From Oscillospiraceae bacterium (GTDB lineage Bacteria; Bacillota_A; Clostridia; Oscillospirales; Ruminococcaceae), in contig SFDQ01000004.1 in the NCBI GenBank assembly GCA_004558145.1, forward strand, positions 62,001 to 126,000: 64,000 bases of DNA, written 5' to 3'. A model generated the notes under the pieces. The model worked only from the letters and a program-made list of their open reading frames with translations, was not told the DNA's origin and searched no databases. The translations under genes and the position numbers were made by a program. Shown here in pieces: positions 14,874 to 25,370 of the stretch. Numbering within the stretch: position 1 is the stretch's first letter; every line of letters starts with the position of its first letter.

Positions 14874-14932
14874 GCCTGTCTCTCCGTTTTCACTGAACGC
14901 GGCGTTTCCCGGCCGCCCTTTTCTTCACCCTC

Positions 14933-14961
14933 AGTATACGCCCCGCGCCCGAAAAGCACAA
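14933..14961 (-). promoter_or_regulatory. Promoter of the DUF3737 gene
   Basis: On the minus strand TTGTGC (14956-14961) and TATACT (14933-14938) are 17 bp apart, about 60 bp upstream of the start codon. Confidence 0.65.
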
Positions 14962-15024
14962 ATGCTTATATTTTATGGTCTGTCATAGCTTTGAGGCATA
15001 GGACGGTCAGGCTATGCTCAAAAG

Positions 15025-15066
15025 GCAAAAAACGGCGGAGCGCGCATTTTGCCGCGCGCCCCGCCG
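15025..15066 (-). terminator. Intrinsic terminator of glmS
   Basis: On the minus strand the stem CGGCGGGGCGCGC / GCGCGCTCCGCCG (one mismatch) is followed by TTTTTTG. It lies 22 bp after the glmS stop codon. Confidence 0.9.
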
Positions 15067-15088
15067 AAGGGAGGATATGGGTTTTGGG

Positions 15089-16927
<1,839 letters not shown>

Positions 16928-16962
16928 TGGTCATCGCCTCCTGTTATACTCCGTTTCCCACG

Positions 16963-16988
16963 AAAACCGCCTTTCCCAACGCGGTTTT
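16963..16988 (-). promoter_or_regulatory. Leader hairpin upstream of glmS
   Basis: On the minus strand AAAACCGC (from 16988) pairs with GCGGTTTT (to 16963) around a 10-base loop. The hairpin ends about 35 bp before the start codon and has no T run, so it is a structured leader element rather than a terminator. Confidence 0.4.
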
Positions 16989-17063
16989 TCGCCTCTTTTC
17001 CATTTCATGCAGTGTGGGCCATTCCCGTGAGGAAAAGCCTTTTGTGCAAAAAACACGGATATA

Positions 17064-17091
17064 AGTATAACAGATTTCTGTTCAATTGCAA
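17064..17091 (-). promoter_or_regulatory. glmS promoter
   Basis: On the minus strand TTGCAA (17086-17091) and TATACT (17064-17069) are 16 bp apart, about 140 bp upstream of glmS. Confidence 0.65.
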
Positions 17092-17163
17092 TCCCGCTTT
17101 TGGCCCGGGGCGCGCCCCACGGCCCGCAAAGCGCCTGACAGCGCCGATGCGCGGGGAAAAATT

Positions 17164-18369
17164 TTATTTTTCCTGGGGGCCCTGGAGCAGTTTTTTGTAG
17201 GTGAGGTCCATGCCCAAAGCGCCCAGCGGAGCGGTGAGCAGGATGGCCACCACCGCCACCGACAGCACCAGCTGCCCACAGGCGAGGCCCGCCGCCAGCG
17301 GCACCGAGCCGATGGCCGCCTGCACGGTGGCCTTGGGCAGATAGGCGATGACGCAGAACAGCCGCTCTTTGCGGGAGAGGGCGGTGCCCGCAAGGCAGAG
17401 GGTGACGCCCACCGCCCGGAACACCAGCGCCAGGGCGATCATGGCCACCACCCCGAGACCCGCGCCCAGGGTGTAGCGCACGTCCACCGCCGCGCCCACC
17501 AGCACGAAGAGGATGACCTCTGCCGCCAGCCACAGCTTGCCGAACTTTTGACTCAGGCGCATGGAAACGCCCGGCGCGCACCGCAGCTTGAGCACACAGG
17601 CCATGCTGACCACCGCCAGCAGGCCGGAGAGGGGCAGCGTGCCCTCCAGCCAGTCCTCGGCGGCCATCAGCAGGAAGGACATGCCCAGCACCACGATCAC
17701 TTTCATGCTGTTGCGCACCATGTGGGCGTGGGCATAGGCGGTCTCAAAGAAAGCGCTGAGGGCCCAGCCCACCGCCGCGCCCAAAGCCACGCCGCTGACG
17801 ATGGACACCGGGATGGAGGCAAAGGCCGCCAGGTCCGCCCCCTGGCCCTGGGCCATGCCCAGAAAGGTGGAAAAGAGCACGATGACAAAGATGTCGTCGC
17901 AGGAGGCGCCGGCCATCACCATCTGGGGGATGCCCTGCTTTGTGCCCCAGCCCTCTTCCATCAGGCGCACCATGCGGGGCACCACCACGGCGGGCGACAC
18001 CGCCGCCATCACCGCGCCCATCACCGCCGCCTCGGTGCGGGTAAGGCCCAGCAGCACCGGGGCCAGCAGCACATAGCCGACGATCTCGAAGCTGGCGGGC
18101 ACAAAGCTCATCAGCACCGCCGGGCGGCCCACCTTTTTCAGGTCCGCCAGATTCAGCGAAAGGCCCGCCTTGAGCAGGATGATGATGAGGGCCATCTGCC
18201 GCAGGTCGGCGCTGATGGAGAGGATGGAATCATCCAGCACATTCAGCACCGAGGGCCCCAGCACAACGCCCACCGCCAGCATGCCAATGATGCGGGGCAG
18301 GTGCAGCTGCTGGCAGATGGCCGCCGCCGCGAGGCCCGCCAGAAACACGAACGCAAGACTTGTTAACAT
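17164..18369 (-). CDS. Cation:proton antiporter (monovalent CPA family), fluoride-riboswitch controlled
   Basis: The 401-residue protein has 11-12 membrane segments. It contains the LPRIIGMLAVGVVLGPSVL motif near the N-terminus and a GASCDDIFVIV segment with the paired aspartates D158-D159 that carry ions in Na+/H+ exchangers of this superfamily. There is no C-terminal TrkA-N domain. ATG 18369 is preceded by AAGGAGGAACTGTG. Its leader is a fluoride aptamer with a competing terminator, so it is made when fluoride is high. Antiporters are known members of fluoride regulons, presumably dealing with HF-driven proton entry or expelling fluoride-related stress. No crcB/fluc or eriC gene is nearby. 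Confidence 0.9.
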   Translation of the reverse strand: MLTSLAFVFLAGLAAAAICQQLHLPRIIGMLAVGVVLGPSVLNVLDDSILSISADLRQMALIIILLKAGLSLNLADLKKVGRPAVLMSFVPASFEIVGYVLLAPVLLGLTRTEAAVMGAVMAAVSPAVVVPRMVRLMEEGWGTKQGIPQMVMAGASCDDIFVIVLFSTFLGMAQGQGADLAAFASIPVSIVSGVALGAAVGWALSAFFETAYAHAHMVRNSMKVIVVLGMSFLLMAAEDWLEGTLPLSGLLAVVSMACVLKLRCAPGVSMRLSQKFGKLWLAAEVILFVLVGAAVDVRYTLGAGLGVVAMIALALVFRAVGVTLCLAGTALSRKERLFCVIAYLPKATVQAAIGSVPLAAGLACGQLVLSVAVVAILLTAPLGALGMDLTYKKLLQGPQEK

Positions 18370-18394
18370 CACAGTTCCTCCTTTGGGACGCAAA

Positions 18395-18490
18395 AAAAGC
18401 CGACAGCTTCCGCGACCCTTTCGATCACAGAAGTCATCAGCTTTTGAAAAAGCGGTTTAGGTTTCCCAAGGGAGAACTTCATTCCCTGCC
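18395..18490 (-). promoter_or_regulatory. Fluoride riboswitch (crcB motif) with terminator expression platform
   Basis: Read on the minus strand, 18490-18426 contains GGGAATGAAGTTCTCCC (first stem with the AUGAAGU loop), AAACCGC, and GCTGATGACTTCTGTG. These are the conserved blocks of the fluoride aptamer, and the GAAG/CTTC pair forms the pseudoknot. The 3' aptamer strand (18445-18430) can instead pair with GAAGCTGTCGGCTTTT (18410-18395), giving a long hairpin followed by seven T residues. Aptamer folding and terminator folding are therefore mutually exclusive: an ON switch. Transcription starts within a few bases of the aptamer 5' end. Confidence 0.92.
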
Positions 18491-18494
18491 GTGC

Positions 18495-18523
18495 ATTATA
18501 CCCCATGGCGGGCGGTTTGTAAA
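18495..18523 (-). promoter_or_regulatory. Promoter of the fluoride riboswitch/antiporter transcript
   Basis: On the minus strand TTTACA (18518-18523) and TATAAT (18495-18500) are 17 bp apart, placing the start site at the first bases of the aptamer. Confidence 0.85.
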
Positions 18524-18600
18524 GGCCTTTTTTCTGGCGGCAAATGCCACAAAAAAGCCCCGCGCCGCTTATGCAAAGGGGAGAAACCGCCCTTTGCCCA

Positions 18601-18666
18601 TTGTGCGATGCCGCCGCGGGGTGTAAGATAGCCTTGTCGGAAACCCGTTTTTGATTTTGGGTTTCC
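18601..18666 (+). promoter_or_regulatory. Promoter and inverted repeat upstream of the TetR-GH2-GPH-GH36 operon
   Basis: TTGTGC (18601-18606) and TAAGAT (18624-18629) are 17 bp apart. Ten bases further on, GGAAACCC (18639-18646) and GGGTTTCC (18659-18666) form a perfect 8-bp inverted repeat with 12-base spacing, just before the AAAAGGAGG ribosome site. It is a good operator candidate for the TetR protein. The rest of the 313-bp gap between the antiporter and this operon holds the fluoride riboswitch and its promoter. Confidence 0.6.
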
Positions 18667-18682
18667 TCAAAAGGAGGCCATT

Positions 18683-19261
18683 ATGGACGACCCACGGAAA
18701 CGGTGCATCCAGGAGACCATCGCCCTGTGCAGCAGCCAGGGGCTGGATTTCACCATGAGCGAGCTGTCGGCGCGGCTGGGCATGAGCAAAAAGACGCTGT
18801 ATGTGCTGTTCGATAGCAAGGAGGCGCTGCAGCTGGCAACGGTGGACTCCATGTTCGACGAGGTGAAGGTGAGCGAGGCGGAAATTCTGGCCCGGCAGGA
18901 CCTGAGCCTTGCGGAAAAGATACGCCGGCTGGTGGTGGTTCTGCCCGATTCCTACCAGACGCTGGACTGGACCCGCCTGCAGGGCGTGGAGGAAAAGTAC
19001 CCCGTGGTGTACCGCCGCATCCGCCAGCGGCTGGAGACCGGCTGGGAGCCCACGCTGGATCTTTTGCGCCAGGGCGTGGAGCAGGGGGTGCTGCGCCCCT
19101 TTGAGCCGGGGCTGTTCCGCGCGGTGGTGGAGGGCGCCATCGAGCACTTCCTTTCCAGCGACGCGCTGGAGCGGGAGGGGCTTGGCTATGTGCAGGCCAT
19201 GGACGGCATGATGGACCTTTTGATGGAAGGAATTCTGACCCGACGGGAGGAGAAAGCATGA
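18683..19261 (+). CDS. TetR family regulator of the GH2/GH36 operon
   Basis: The 192-residue protein has an N-terminal TetR helix-turn-helix (about residues 8-55: FTMSELSARLGMSKKTLYVLFDSKEAL) and a helical ligand domain. It follows AAAAGGAGGCCATT. The stop overlaps the GH2 start by 4 bp, so regulator, hydrolases and transporter are one unit. The regulator probably responds to a sugar or glycoside derived from the operon substrate and controls its own promoter; this is inferred from position and the inverted repeat. Confidence 0.88.
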   Translation: MDDPRKRCIQETIALCSSQGLDFTMSELSARLGMSKKTLYVLFDSKEALQLATVDSMFDEVKVSEAEILARQDLSLAEKIRRLVVVLPDSYQTLDWTRLQGVEEKYPVVYRRIRQRLETGWEPTLDLLRQGVEQGVLRPFEPGLFRAVVEGAIEHFLSSDALEREGLGYVQAMDGMMDLLMEGILTRREEKA

Positions 19262-21636
19262 AACGCATCCCTTGGAACAACGACTGGTATTTCACGCCCC
19301 ATTATGAACCTGCGCTGACCGCGCTGAACGCCCCGCAGGAAAACCTTGAAGCGGTGCGCCTGCCCCACACGGTGGCGATGCTGCCCTTCAACGAGTTCAG
19401 CGAGCAGGCCTATCAGATGGTGAGCGGCTATCTGCGCTTTTTCACCCCGCCGGAAAGCTGGCGGGGCAAACGGGTGCGGGTGACCTTTGAGGGCGCGGCC
19501 CACTTTGCCAAAGTCTACCTCAACGGGGCGCTGCTGGCACAGCATGGCTGCGGCTACACCGCTTTCACCGTGGACCTGACCGACCGGCTGCGCTGGGGCG
19601 AAACCAACAATCTGACGGTGGAGCTGGACAGCCGGGAAACGCTGGACGTGCCCCCCTTCGGCAACGTCATTGACTACCTGACCTACGGCGGGCTGTACCG
19701 GGAGGTCTATCTGGAGGTGGGCGGCCCCGCCTTCATCAACGACATTTGCGTGCGGGCGGACATGGACGGCAGCGCACGCTGCCTGCCCGCCTGCGAAAAC
19801 GCCGCCGGGCTCACCCTGCGCCTTGCGGTGTGCAGCGAAAGCGGCGAGGAACTGGCCCGCTGGGAGGGCGATGCCGAAGCGGAAGAAGCGCTCCTGAAAG
19901 TGGAGCAGCCCGCCCTGTGGGACTGCGACCACCCGAACCTTTACCATCTGAAGGCGGCTTTGCTGCAAAGCGGCACAGTCGTGGATGAAAAGACCGTGCG
20001 CTTCGGCTTCCGCCGGGTGGAATTTCGGGCGGACGGGTTTTATCTCAACGGCAGGCGGGTGCAGCTGCGAGGGCTGGACCGGCACCAGAGCTGGCCCTAC
20101 ATGGGCTATGCCGTGCCCGCCCGGGCCCAGCGGCTGGACGCGGACATCCTGAAGTATGAGCTGGGCTGCAACGCGGTGCGCACCAGCCACTACCCCCAGA
20201 ACCACCACTTCATCGACCGGTGCGACGAGATAGGCCTGCTGGTGTTCACTGAAATTCCCGGCTGGCAGCACATCGGCGGCGACGCATGGAAGACCCAGGC
20301 CCTGGTGAACACCGAGGAGATGGTGCTGCAATGGCGCAACCATCCCTCCATCTTCCTGTGGGGGGTGCGCATCAACGAGAGCGCGGACGACGACGAACTC
20401 TACCGCCGCACCAACGAGATCGCCCACCGGCTGGACCCCACCCGTCCCACCGGCGGGGTGCGCAATTTCGCCCACAGCCATCTGTTCGAGGATGTTTACA
20501 CCTACAACGATTTCTCCCACCACGGCCCCAACAAAGGCTGCGCGCCCCGCGATACCATCACCAAGGCGAAGGACAAAGGCTATCTCATCAGCGAGTACAA
20601 CGGCCACATGTTCCCCACCAAGGCCTGCGACTGGGAGGGCAAGCGGCTGGAGCACGCTTTGCGCCACGCCCGGGTGGTGAGCGACGCCGCCAAGAGCGAG
20701 GGCATTGCCGGCACCTTCGGCTGGTGCATGTTCGACTACAACACCCATCGGGACTTCGGCAGCGGCGACCGCATCTGCTATCACGGGGTGATGGACATGT
20801 TCCGCAACCCGAAACTCGCCGCGGCGGTCTACGCCAGCCAGCAGGAGGCTGCGCCGGTGCTGGAAGTGAGCAGCAGCATGGACATCGGCGAGCACCCCGC
20901 CGGGGCGGTGGGCACGGTGGCGGTGTTCACCAACGCCGACCGGGTGGACGTTTACCGCAACGACCTGCCGGCGGGCAGCTTTTCTCCCGCGGCGGAGTAC
21001 GGCGGCCTCGCCCACCCGCCGGTGCTCATCGACGACACGGTGAGCGCCCTTTTGCAGAGCCAGGAGGGCATGAGCCCCCGCACCGCCTCCATGGTGCGGG
21101 ACGTGCTGCTGGCGGTGGCCAGCCGCGGCTCCGACCTGCCCCTTTCGGTGCTGGCCAAGGCGGCGTACCTGATGGTGTTCAAGGGCTTCACCCGGGAAGA
21201 GGGCGTCCGCCTTTATAACAATTATGTGGCCGGCTGGGGCGGCCAGGTGGTGCGCTGGCGCTTCGACGCCGTGAAGGACGGCAGAGTGGCGGCCAGCGTG
21301 GTGCGCTGCCCCGGCGAAACGCTGGCGCTGGAAGTGAAGGCGGACACCGACACGCTTGCCGACGGCCCCTGCTGGGACATGGCCACCGTGCGCATCCGGG
21401 CGGTGGACGAGTTCGGCGCGGTGCGCACTTACTGCAGCCGCAGCCTGAGTCTGCGGGCCGAGGGCGCGGTGGAGCTGGTGGGCCCGGCAGCAGTGCCCCT
21501 TTGCGGCGGCATGGCCGGGTGCTATCTGCGCACCAAGGGCGAAGCCGGCGAAGGCAGGCTGACCGTTGAAATGGAAGGCGCGGAGCCTGTGATCCTCACC
21601 TTCCGCGTGACGAAACAGGAGGAGGAACAGAAATGA
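19258..21636 (+). CDS. Glycoside hydrolase family 2 protein (beta-galactosidase/beta-glucuronidase type)
   Basis: The 792-residue protein has the GH2 order: sugar-binding jelly roll (about residues 30-155, with GAAHFAKVYLNG and YGGLYREVYLEV), immunoglobulin-like domain (about 160-255), and a TIM barrel from about 258. In the barrel, RGLDRHQSWPYMG, the acid/base region LWGVRINES (E374) and the nucleophile region YLISEYNGHMFP (E446) are visible. C-terminal beta domains follow. There is no signal peptide, so it acts in the cytoplasm on imported glycosides. It retains a normal length. Beta-galactosidase or a related beta-glycosidase is likeliest given GH36 and a GPH symporter beside it. Confidence 0.9.
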   Translation: MKRIPWNNDWYFTPHYEPALTALNAPQENLEAVRLPHTVAMLPFNEFSEQAYQMVSGYLRFFTPPESWRGKRVRVTFEGAAHFAKVYLNGALLAQHGCGYTAFTVDLTDRLRWGETNNLTVELDSRETLDVPPFGNVIDYLTYGGLYREVYLEVGGPAFINDICVRADMDGSARCLPACENAAGLTLRLAVCSESGEELARWEGDAEAEEALLKVEQPALWDCDHPNLYHLKAALLQSGTVVDEKTVRFGFRRVEFRADGFYLNGRRVQLRGLDRHQSWPYMGYAVPARAQRLDADILKYELGCNAVRTSHYPQNHHFIDRCDEIGLLVFTEIPGWQHIGGDAWKTQALVNTEEMVLQWRNHPSIFLWGVRINESADDDELYRRTNEIAHRLDPTRPTGGVRNFAHSHLFEDVYTYNDFSHHGPNKGCAPRDTITKAKDKGYLISEYNGHMFPTKACDWEGKRLEHALRHARVVSDAAKSEGIAGTFGWCMFDYNTHRDFGSGDRICYHGVMDMFRNPKLAAAVYASQQEAAPVLEVSSSMDIGEHPAGAVGTVAVFTNADRVDVYRNDLPAGSFSPAAEYGGLAHPPVLIDDTVSALLQSQEGMSPRTASMVRDVLLAVASRGSDLPLSVLAKAAYLMVFKGFTREEGVRLYNNYVAGWGGQVVRWRFDAVKDGRVAASVVRCPGETLALEVKADTDTLADGPCWDMATVRIRAVDEFGAVRTYCSRSLSLRAEGAVELVGPAAVPLCGGMAGCYLRTKGEAGEGRLTVEMEGAEPVILTFRVTKQEEEQK

Positions 21637-22985
21637 AAGGAACGGCAAAACAGGCGCTGGGCTATGGCGTCGGCGCGGTGGGCAAGGACATGGTCTATGC
21701 CCTGGTCTCCGGCTTCATTCTTTATTACTACAACGACATCTTGGGCATCAGCGGCACCTTCACCGGCGTGATGATGATGGCCGCCCGGGTGTTCGACGCC
21801 TTCAACGACCCGCTGATGGGCGTGGTGGTGGAAAAGACCAACACCCCCTTCGGCAAGTTCCGGCCCTGGATCGTCACCGGCACGCTGACCAACGCCCTCA
21901 TCCTTTACGGCATGTTCGCCATGCCCGCCTCGGTCACCGGCACCGCCATGCTGGTGTATGCCTCCGCGGCCTATGTGCTGTGGGGCGTGACCTACACCCT
22001 GATGGACATCCCCTTCTGGAGCATGATCCCCGCCATCACCTCCTCTGGCAAGGAGCGGGAGAACCTGTCGGTCATCGGGCGCACCTGCGCCGCCGTGGGC
22101 TACGCGGTGCCCACCGTCCTCACCATGCTGCTGGTGGTGCGGCTGGGCTCCGGTGAGCGGGAGGGCTTTGCCATCTTTGCCGCCGCCGTGGCCGTGGTGT
22201 TCGTTGCGGCCGAGCTGGTGTGCGTGGCGCTGGTGCGGGAAAAGCCCACCGAGCACCAGAAGACCGCCACCGTGAAGGAGATGTTCTCCGCCCTCATCCA
22301 CAACGACCAGGCCATGGTGGTCGTGGTGGGCATCGTGGTGTTCAACGCCTCCCTCTACCTCACCACCCAGCTGGCGGTCTACTTCTTCAAATACGACATC
22401 GGCAACAGCGATTTGTTCAGCCTGTTCGGCACTGTGGGCGGCGTGGGCCAGATTCTGAGCATGGTCAGCCTGCCTTTGCTGCGCCGGCGCTGGGGCGGCA
22501 AGCAGATTTTGGCCGGGGCGCTGGGCGTGACTATCGCCGGCTATCTGGCCCTCTTCGCTTTGAGCATGGCGGGGGTGCGGGCCGTGGCTCCGCTGGCCGC
22601 CACCGCCTTTGTCATCTACATCGGCTTCGGCCTTGCCACCGTGCTCACCACCGTCTTTCTGGCGGACACGGTGGACTACGGCGAGTACAAGACCGGCAGC
22701 CGCAACGAGAGCGTGGTGTTCAGCATGCAGACCTTTGTGGTGAAGCTGGCCAGCGCGGTGAGCGTGCTCATCGCCGGCATCGGCATTGACCTCATCGGCC
22801 TGGACGACACCGCCGCCGTGCAGTCGGAGAGCACCCTGCTGGGCCTGCGCCTGCTGATGGTGGGGCTGCCGGTGCTGGGCCTTGTGTTCTCCATCCTTTA
22901 CTTCATGAAGAAATACCGCCTCACCGAGGCCGAGACCGCCCGCATCAGCGAGGCGCTGCGCCAGAGAGAAGGGAGCAAGGGATGA
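21633..22985 (+). CDS. GPH-type glycoside:cation symporter (MFS)
   Basis: The 450-residue protein has 12 hydrophobic helices and family motifs of the glycoside-pentoside-hexuronide:cation symporters. These are FDAFNDPLMGVVVEKTNTPFGKFRPWI in pieces at about residues 50-76 (the D..NDP and GKFRPW signatures), DIPFWSMIPAIT around 125, and DTVDYGEYKTGSRNESVVFS around 345. It imports a glycoside with Na+ or H+, as MelB, LacS and UidB do. It overlaps both neighbours by 4 bp (ATGA), so uptake and hydrolysis are co-produced. Confidence 0.94.
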   Translation: MKGTAKQALGYGVGAVGKDMVYALVSGFILYYYNDILGISGTFTGVMMMAARVFDAFNDPLMGVVVEKTNTPFGKFRPWIVTGTLTNALILYGMFAMPASVTGTAMLVYASAAYVLWGVTYTLMDIPFWSMIPAITSSGKERENLSVIGRTCAAVGYAVPTVLTMLLVVRLGSGEREGFAIFAAAVAVVFVAAELVCVALVREKPTEHQKTATVKEMFSALIHNDQAMVVVVGIVVFNASLYLTTQLAVYFFKYDIGNSDLFSLFGTVGGVGQILSMVSLPLLRRRWGGKQILAGALGVTIAGYLALFALSMAGVRAVAPLAATAFVIYIGFGLATVLTTVFLADTVDYGEYKTGSRNESVVFSMQTFVVKLASAVSVLIAGIGIDLIGLDDTAAVQSESTLLGLRLLMVGLPVLGLVFSILYFMKKYRLTEAETARISEALRQREGSKG

Positions 22986-25333
22986 TTTTTGAGAAAAGCG
23001 GGGTCTTCTGCATAGAGACCGAAGGCACCGGCATGTACATCGCGCCCCGGGGCCCGCTGGCCGAGCAGCTGCACTACGGCCGCAAAATCGAGCCCTCCGC
23101 CGAGGCGCTGCGCCAGCCGCTGACGGTGGCCTACGGCACCGACGTTATCTACGACAAGGCCGTTGACCCGGCGCTCTCGCTGCTGCACCTGGGGCTGGAA
23201 GTCTCCCCCACCGAGAAGGGCGACTTCCGCCGGGGCGCGCTGGCGCTGACGCTGGCAAACGGCAGCCCGGTGTGCGACCTGCGCTTTGCGGGCGGCGAGG
23301 TGCTGCCCGCGCCGCCCGAGGTCCCCGGCCTGCCCGCCGCCCGTGACGCGGGCCAGTGCCTTGTGCTGCGCTTTAAGAGCGCCGAGGGCATGGCGGCGGA
23401 GCTCTTTTATATCTCCCTCGACGACTGCGACGTCATCGTGCGCCAGACGCGGCTGACCAACCGCACCGGCGGGCCGGTGACCCTGCGGCGGGCCATGAGC
23501 TATCAGCTGGACCTGCCCCGGCAGGACCTTGTGCTCACCACCCTCACCGGGGCCTGGGCCCGGGAGTTCGAGCCCTGCACCGCCCCGGTGCGGCGGGGGC
23601 TGACCCAGTTCGGCAGCGTGTCCGGCACCTCCGGCCACTACTGCAACCCCTTCTTCGCCCTCAGCGCCCCTGACGCAAACGAGCACACGGGGGAAATCTA
23701 CGGTTTCAACCTGCTCTATTCCGGCAGCCACGCCGCCAGCGTGGAGGCGGACAGCTACGGCTTCACCCGGGTGATGGCGGGCATCCAGCCGGAGGGCTTT
23801 TCCTGGACATTGGAGGACGGCGAAAGCTTCGTCACGCCTCAGGCGGCGCTCACCTTCAGCGCCGGGGGGCGCAACGGCCTGCGGTACAACATGCACCGCT
23901 TTGTGCGCCGCCACATCCTGCCGGCCCGCTGGAAGGACGCGTCCCGGCCGGTGCTGGTGAACAACTGGGAGGCCACTTATTTTGACTTCACGCCCCGCAA
24001 ATTGCGGGCGCTGGCGGCAAAGGCCGCCGGGCTCGGGGCGGAGCTGTTCGTGCTGGACGACGGCTGGTTCGGCCGCCGCACCGACGACACCAAGGGCCTG
24101 GGCGATTTTGACCCCAACCCCAAAAAGCTGCCCCAGGGCCTTGAGGGCCTGGCGCAGGACCTTGCGGAAAAGGGCCTTGCCTTCGGCCTTTGGGTGGAGC
24201 CGGAGATGGTGAACGAGAACAGCGCACTCTATGAGGCGCACCCGGACTGGGCGGTGGCCGCCCCCGGCGTGGCCCCCAGCCGCAGCCGCAACCAGCTGGT
24301 GCTGGACCTCTGCCGCGCCGAGGTGCGGGACTACCTCATCGCCCAGCTGAACGCCCTGCTGGACAGCGCGCCCATCCGCTACATCAAGTGGGACATGAAC
24401 CGCCACCACACCGACCGGTTCAGCCCGGCGCTGGGCGAACAGGGCCGCTTTGCCCATGCTTGGACGCTGGGGCTCTATCAGGTTCTGGAGGCGGTGACCT
24501 CCGCCCACCCGGACGTGCTGTTCGAGGGCTGCGCCAGCGGCGGCAACCGCTTTGATCTGGGCATGCTTTACTACATGCCCCAGATCTGGCTCAGCGACGA
24601 CACCGACGCCTGGGAGCGGTGCAAGATGCAGACCTGGGCCAGCCTTGGCTACCCGCCGGGGGTGATGGGCTGCCATGTGAGCGCCGCGCCCAACCACCAG
24701 ACCCTGCGCTTCACCCCGCTGGACAGCCGCTTTGACGCGGCGGCCTTCGGCCTTCTTGGCTACGAGATGGACCTGACCGCCCTGAACGCCGCCCAGGAGA
24801 AGAGCGTGAAGGCGCAAATCGAGTTTTACAAGGCCCACCGGGACCTGTTCCAGCGCGGGCGGTTCTACTGCCTTGCCGCCCCCGAAGCGGAGAAGGGCGG
24901 CGCATGGATGGCGGTGTCGGAGGACCGGCGCGAGGCGGCGGTGCTGGAGATGACCGGCCTTGTGCGCCCCAACGCGCCGATGCCCGTTCTGCGGCTGGCG
25001 GGGCTGGACGAAGCGCTCATCTATCAGGTGAGCGTGCGGCCCCAGAGCGTGGAGCTGGACTCCTTCCGCACCCTTCTGGGCCATGTGCTGCCGGTGAAGC
25101 CCAAGGCCGACGGGATGCTGGTGCATCTGGCGGGGCAGGTGTATCAGCTGCCCTGCGAAACAGTGGACTTTGTCGCCGCAGGCAGCCTTCTGATGCACGC
25201 CGGGCTGCGGCTGCCCCAGCGTTTTTGCGGCACTGGCTACACCGAGGGCGTGCGCCCCATGCCGGATTTTTCCGCCCGCATCTGGATGCTGGAGGCGCGG
25301 GAGGTTGTCGAGCCTGCGCCGGATATGATATAG
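22982..25333 (+). CDS. Alpha-galactosidase, glycoside hydrolase family 36
   Basis: The 783-residue protein has the GH36 plan: N-terminal beta supersandwich (about residues 20-310), TIM barrel (about 320-660) and C-terminal beta sheet. The barrel shows LGAELFVLDDGWFGRRTDD (residues 351-369), FGLWVEPEMVN, the nucleophile in YIKWDMNRHH (D471), CASGGNRFDLGM and the acid/base region WLSDDTDAWERCK (D539/D540). It hydrolyses alpha-1,6-galactosides such as melibiose or raffinose-type sugars. It has no signal peptide. Coupled to the GPH symporter by ATGA overlap, it completes the operon with GH2. Confidence 0.95.
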   Translation: MIFEKSGVFCIETEGTGMYIAPRGPLAEQLHYGRKIEPSAEALRQPLTVAYGTDVIYDKAVDPALSLLHLGLEVSPTEKGDFRRGALALTLANGSPVCDLRFAGGEVLPAPPEVPGLPAARDAGQCLVLRFKSAEGMAAELFYISLDDCDVIVRQTRLTNRTGGPVTLRRAMSYQLDLPRQDLVLTTLTGAWAREFEPCTAPVRRGLTQFGSVSGTSGHYCNPFFALSAPDANEHTGEIYGFNLLYSGSHAASVEADSYGFTRVMAGIQPEGFSWTLEDGESFVTPQAALTFSAGGRNGLRYNMHRFVRRHILPARWKDASRPVLVNNWEATYFDFTPRKLRALAAKAAGLGAELFVLDDGWFGRRTDDTKGLGDFDPNPKKLPQGLEGLAQDLAEKGLAFGLWVEPEMVNENSALYEAHPDWAVAAPGVAPSRSRNQLVLDLCRAEVRDYLIAQLNALLDSAPIRYIKWDMNRHHTDRFSPALGEQGRFAHAWTLGLYQVLEAVTSAHPDVLFEGCASGGNRFDLGMLYYMPQIWLSDDTDAWERCKMQTWASLGYPPGVMGCHVSAAPNHQTLRFTPLDSRFDAAAFGLLGYEMDLTALNAAQEKSVKAQIEFYKAHRDLFQRGRFYCLAAPEAEKGGAWMAVSEDRREAAVLEMTGLVRPNAPMPVLRLAGLDEALIYQVSVRPQSVELDSFRTLLGHVLPVKPKADGMLVHLAGQVYQLPCETVDFVAAGSLLMHAGLRLPQRFCGTGYTEGVRPMPDFSARIWMLEAREVVEPAPDMI

Positions 25334-25370
25334 TGAGGTCAGAAAGACCGCCTGCAAAGGAGGGCGCACC

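Noticed and set aside
16928..17091. A glmS ribozyme in the glmS leader
   Set aside because: The leader is only about 130 nt and lacks the conserved ribozyme core; only simple hairpins are seen.
17106..17117. GGGGCGCGCCCC palindrome after the antiporter gene as a terminator
   Set aside because: A 12-bp perfect palindrome but without loop space or a T run; most likely chance in GC-rich sequence.
19186..21648. An 820-codon minus-strand frame opposite the GH2 gene
   Set aside because: Antisense shadow of a full-length GH2 protein with catalytic residues; no motifs of its own.
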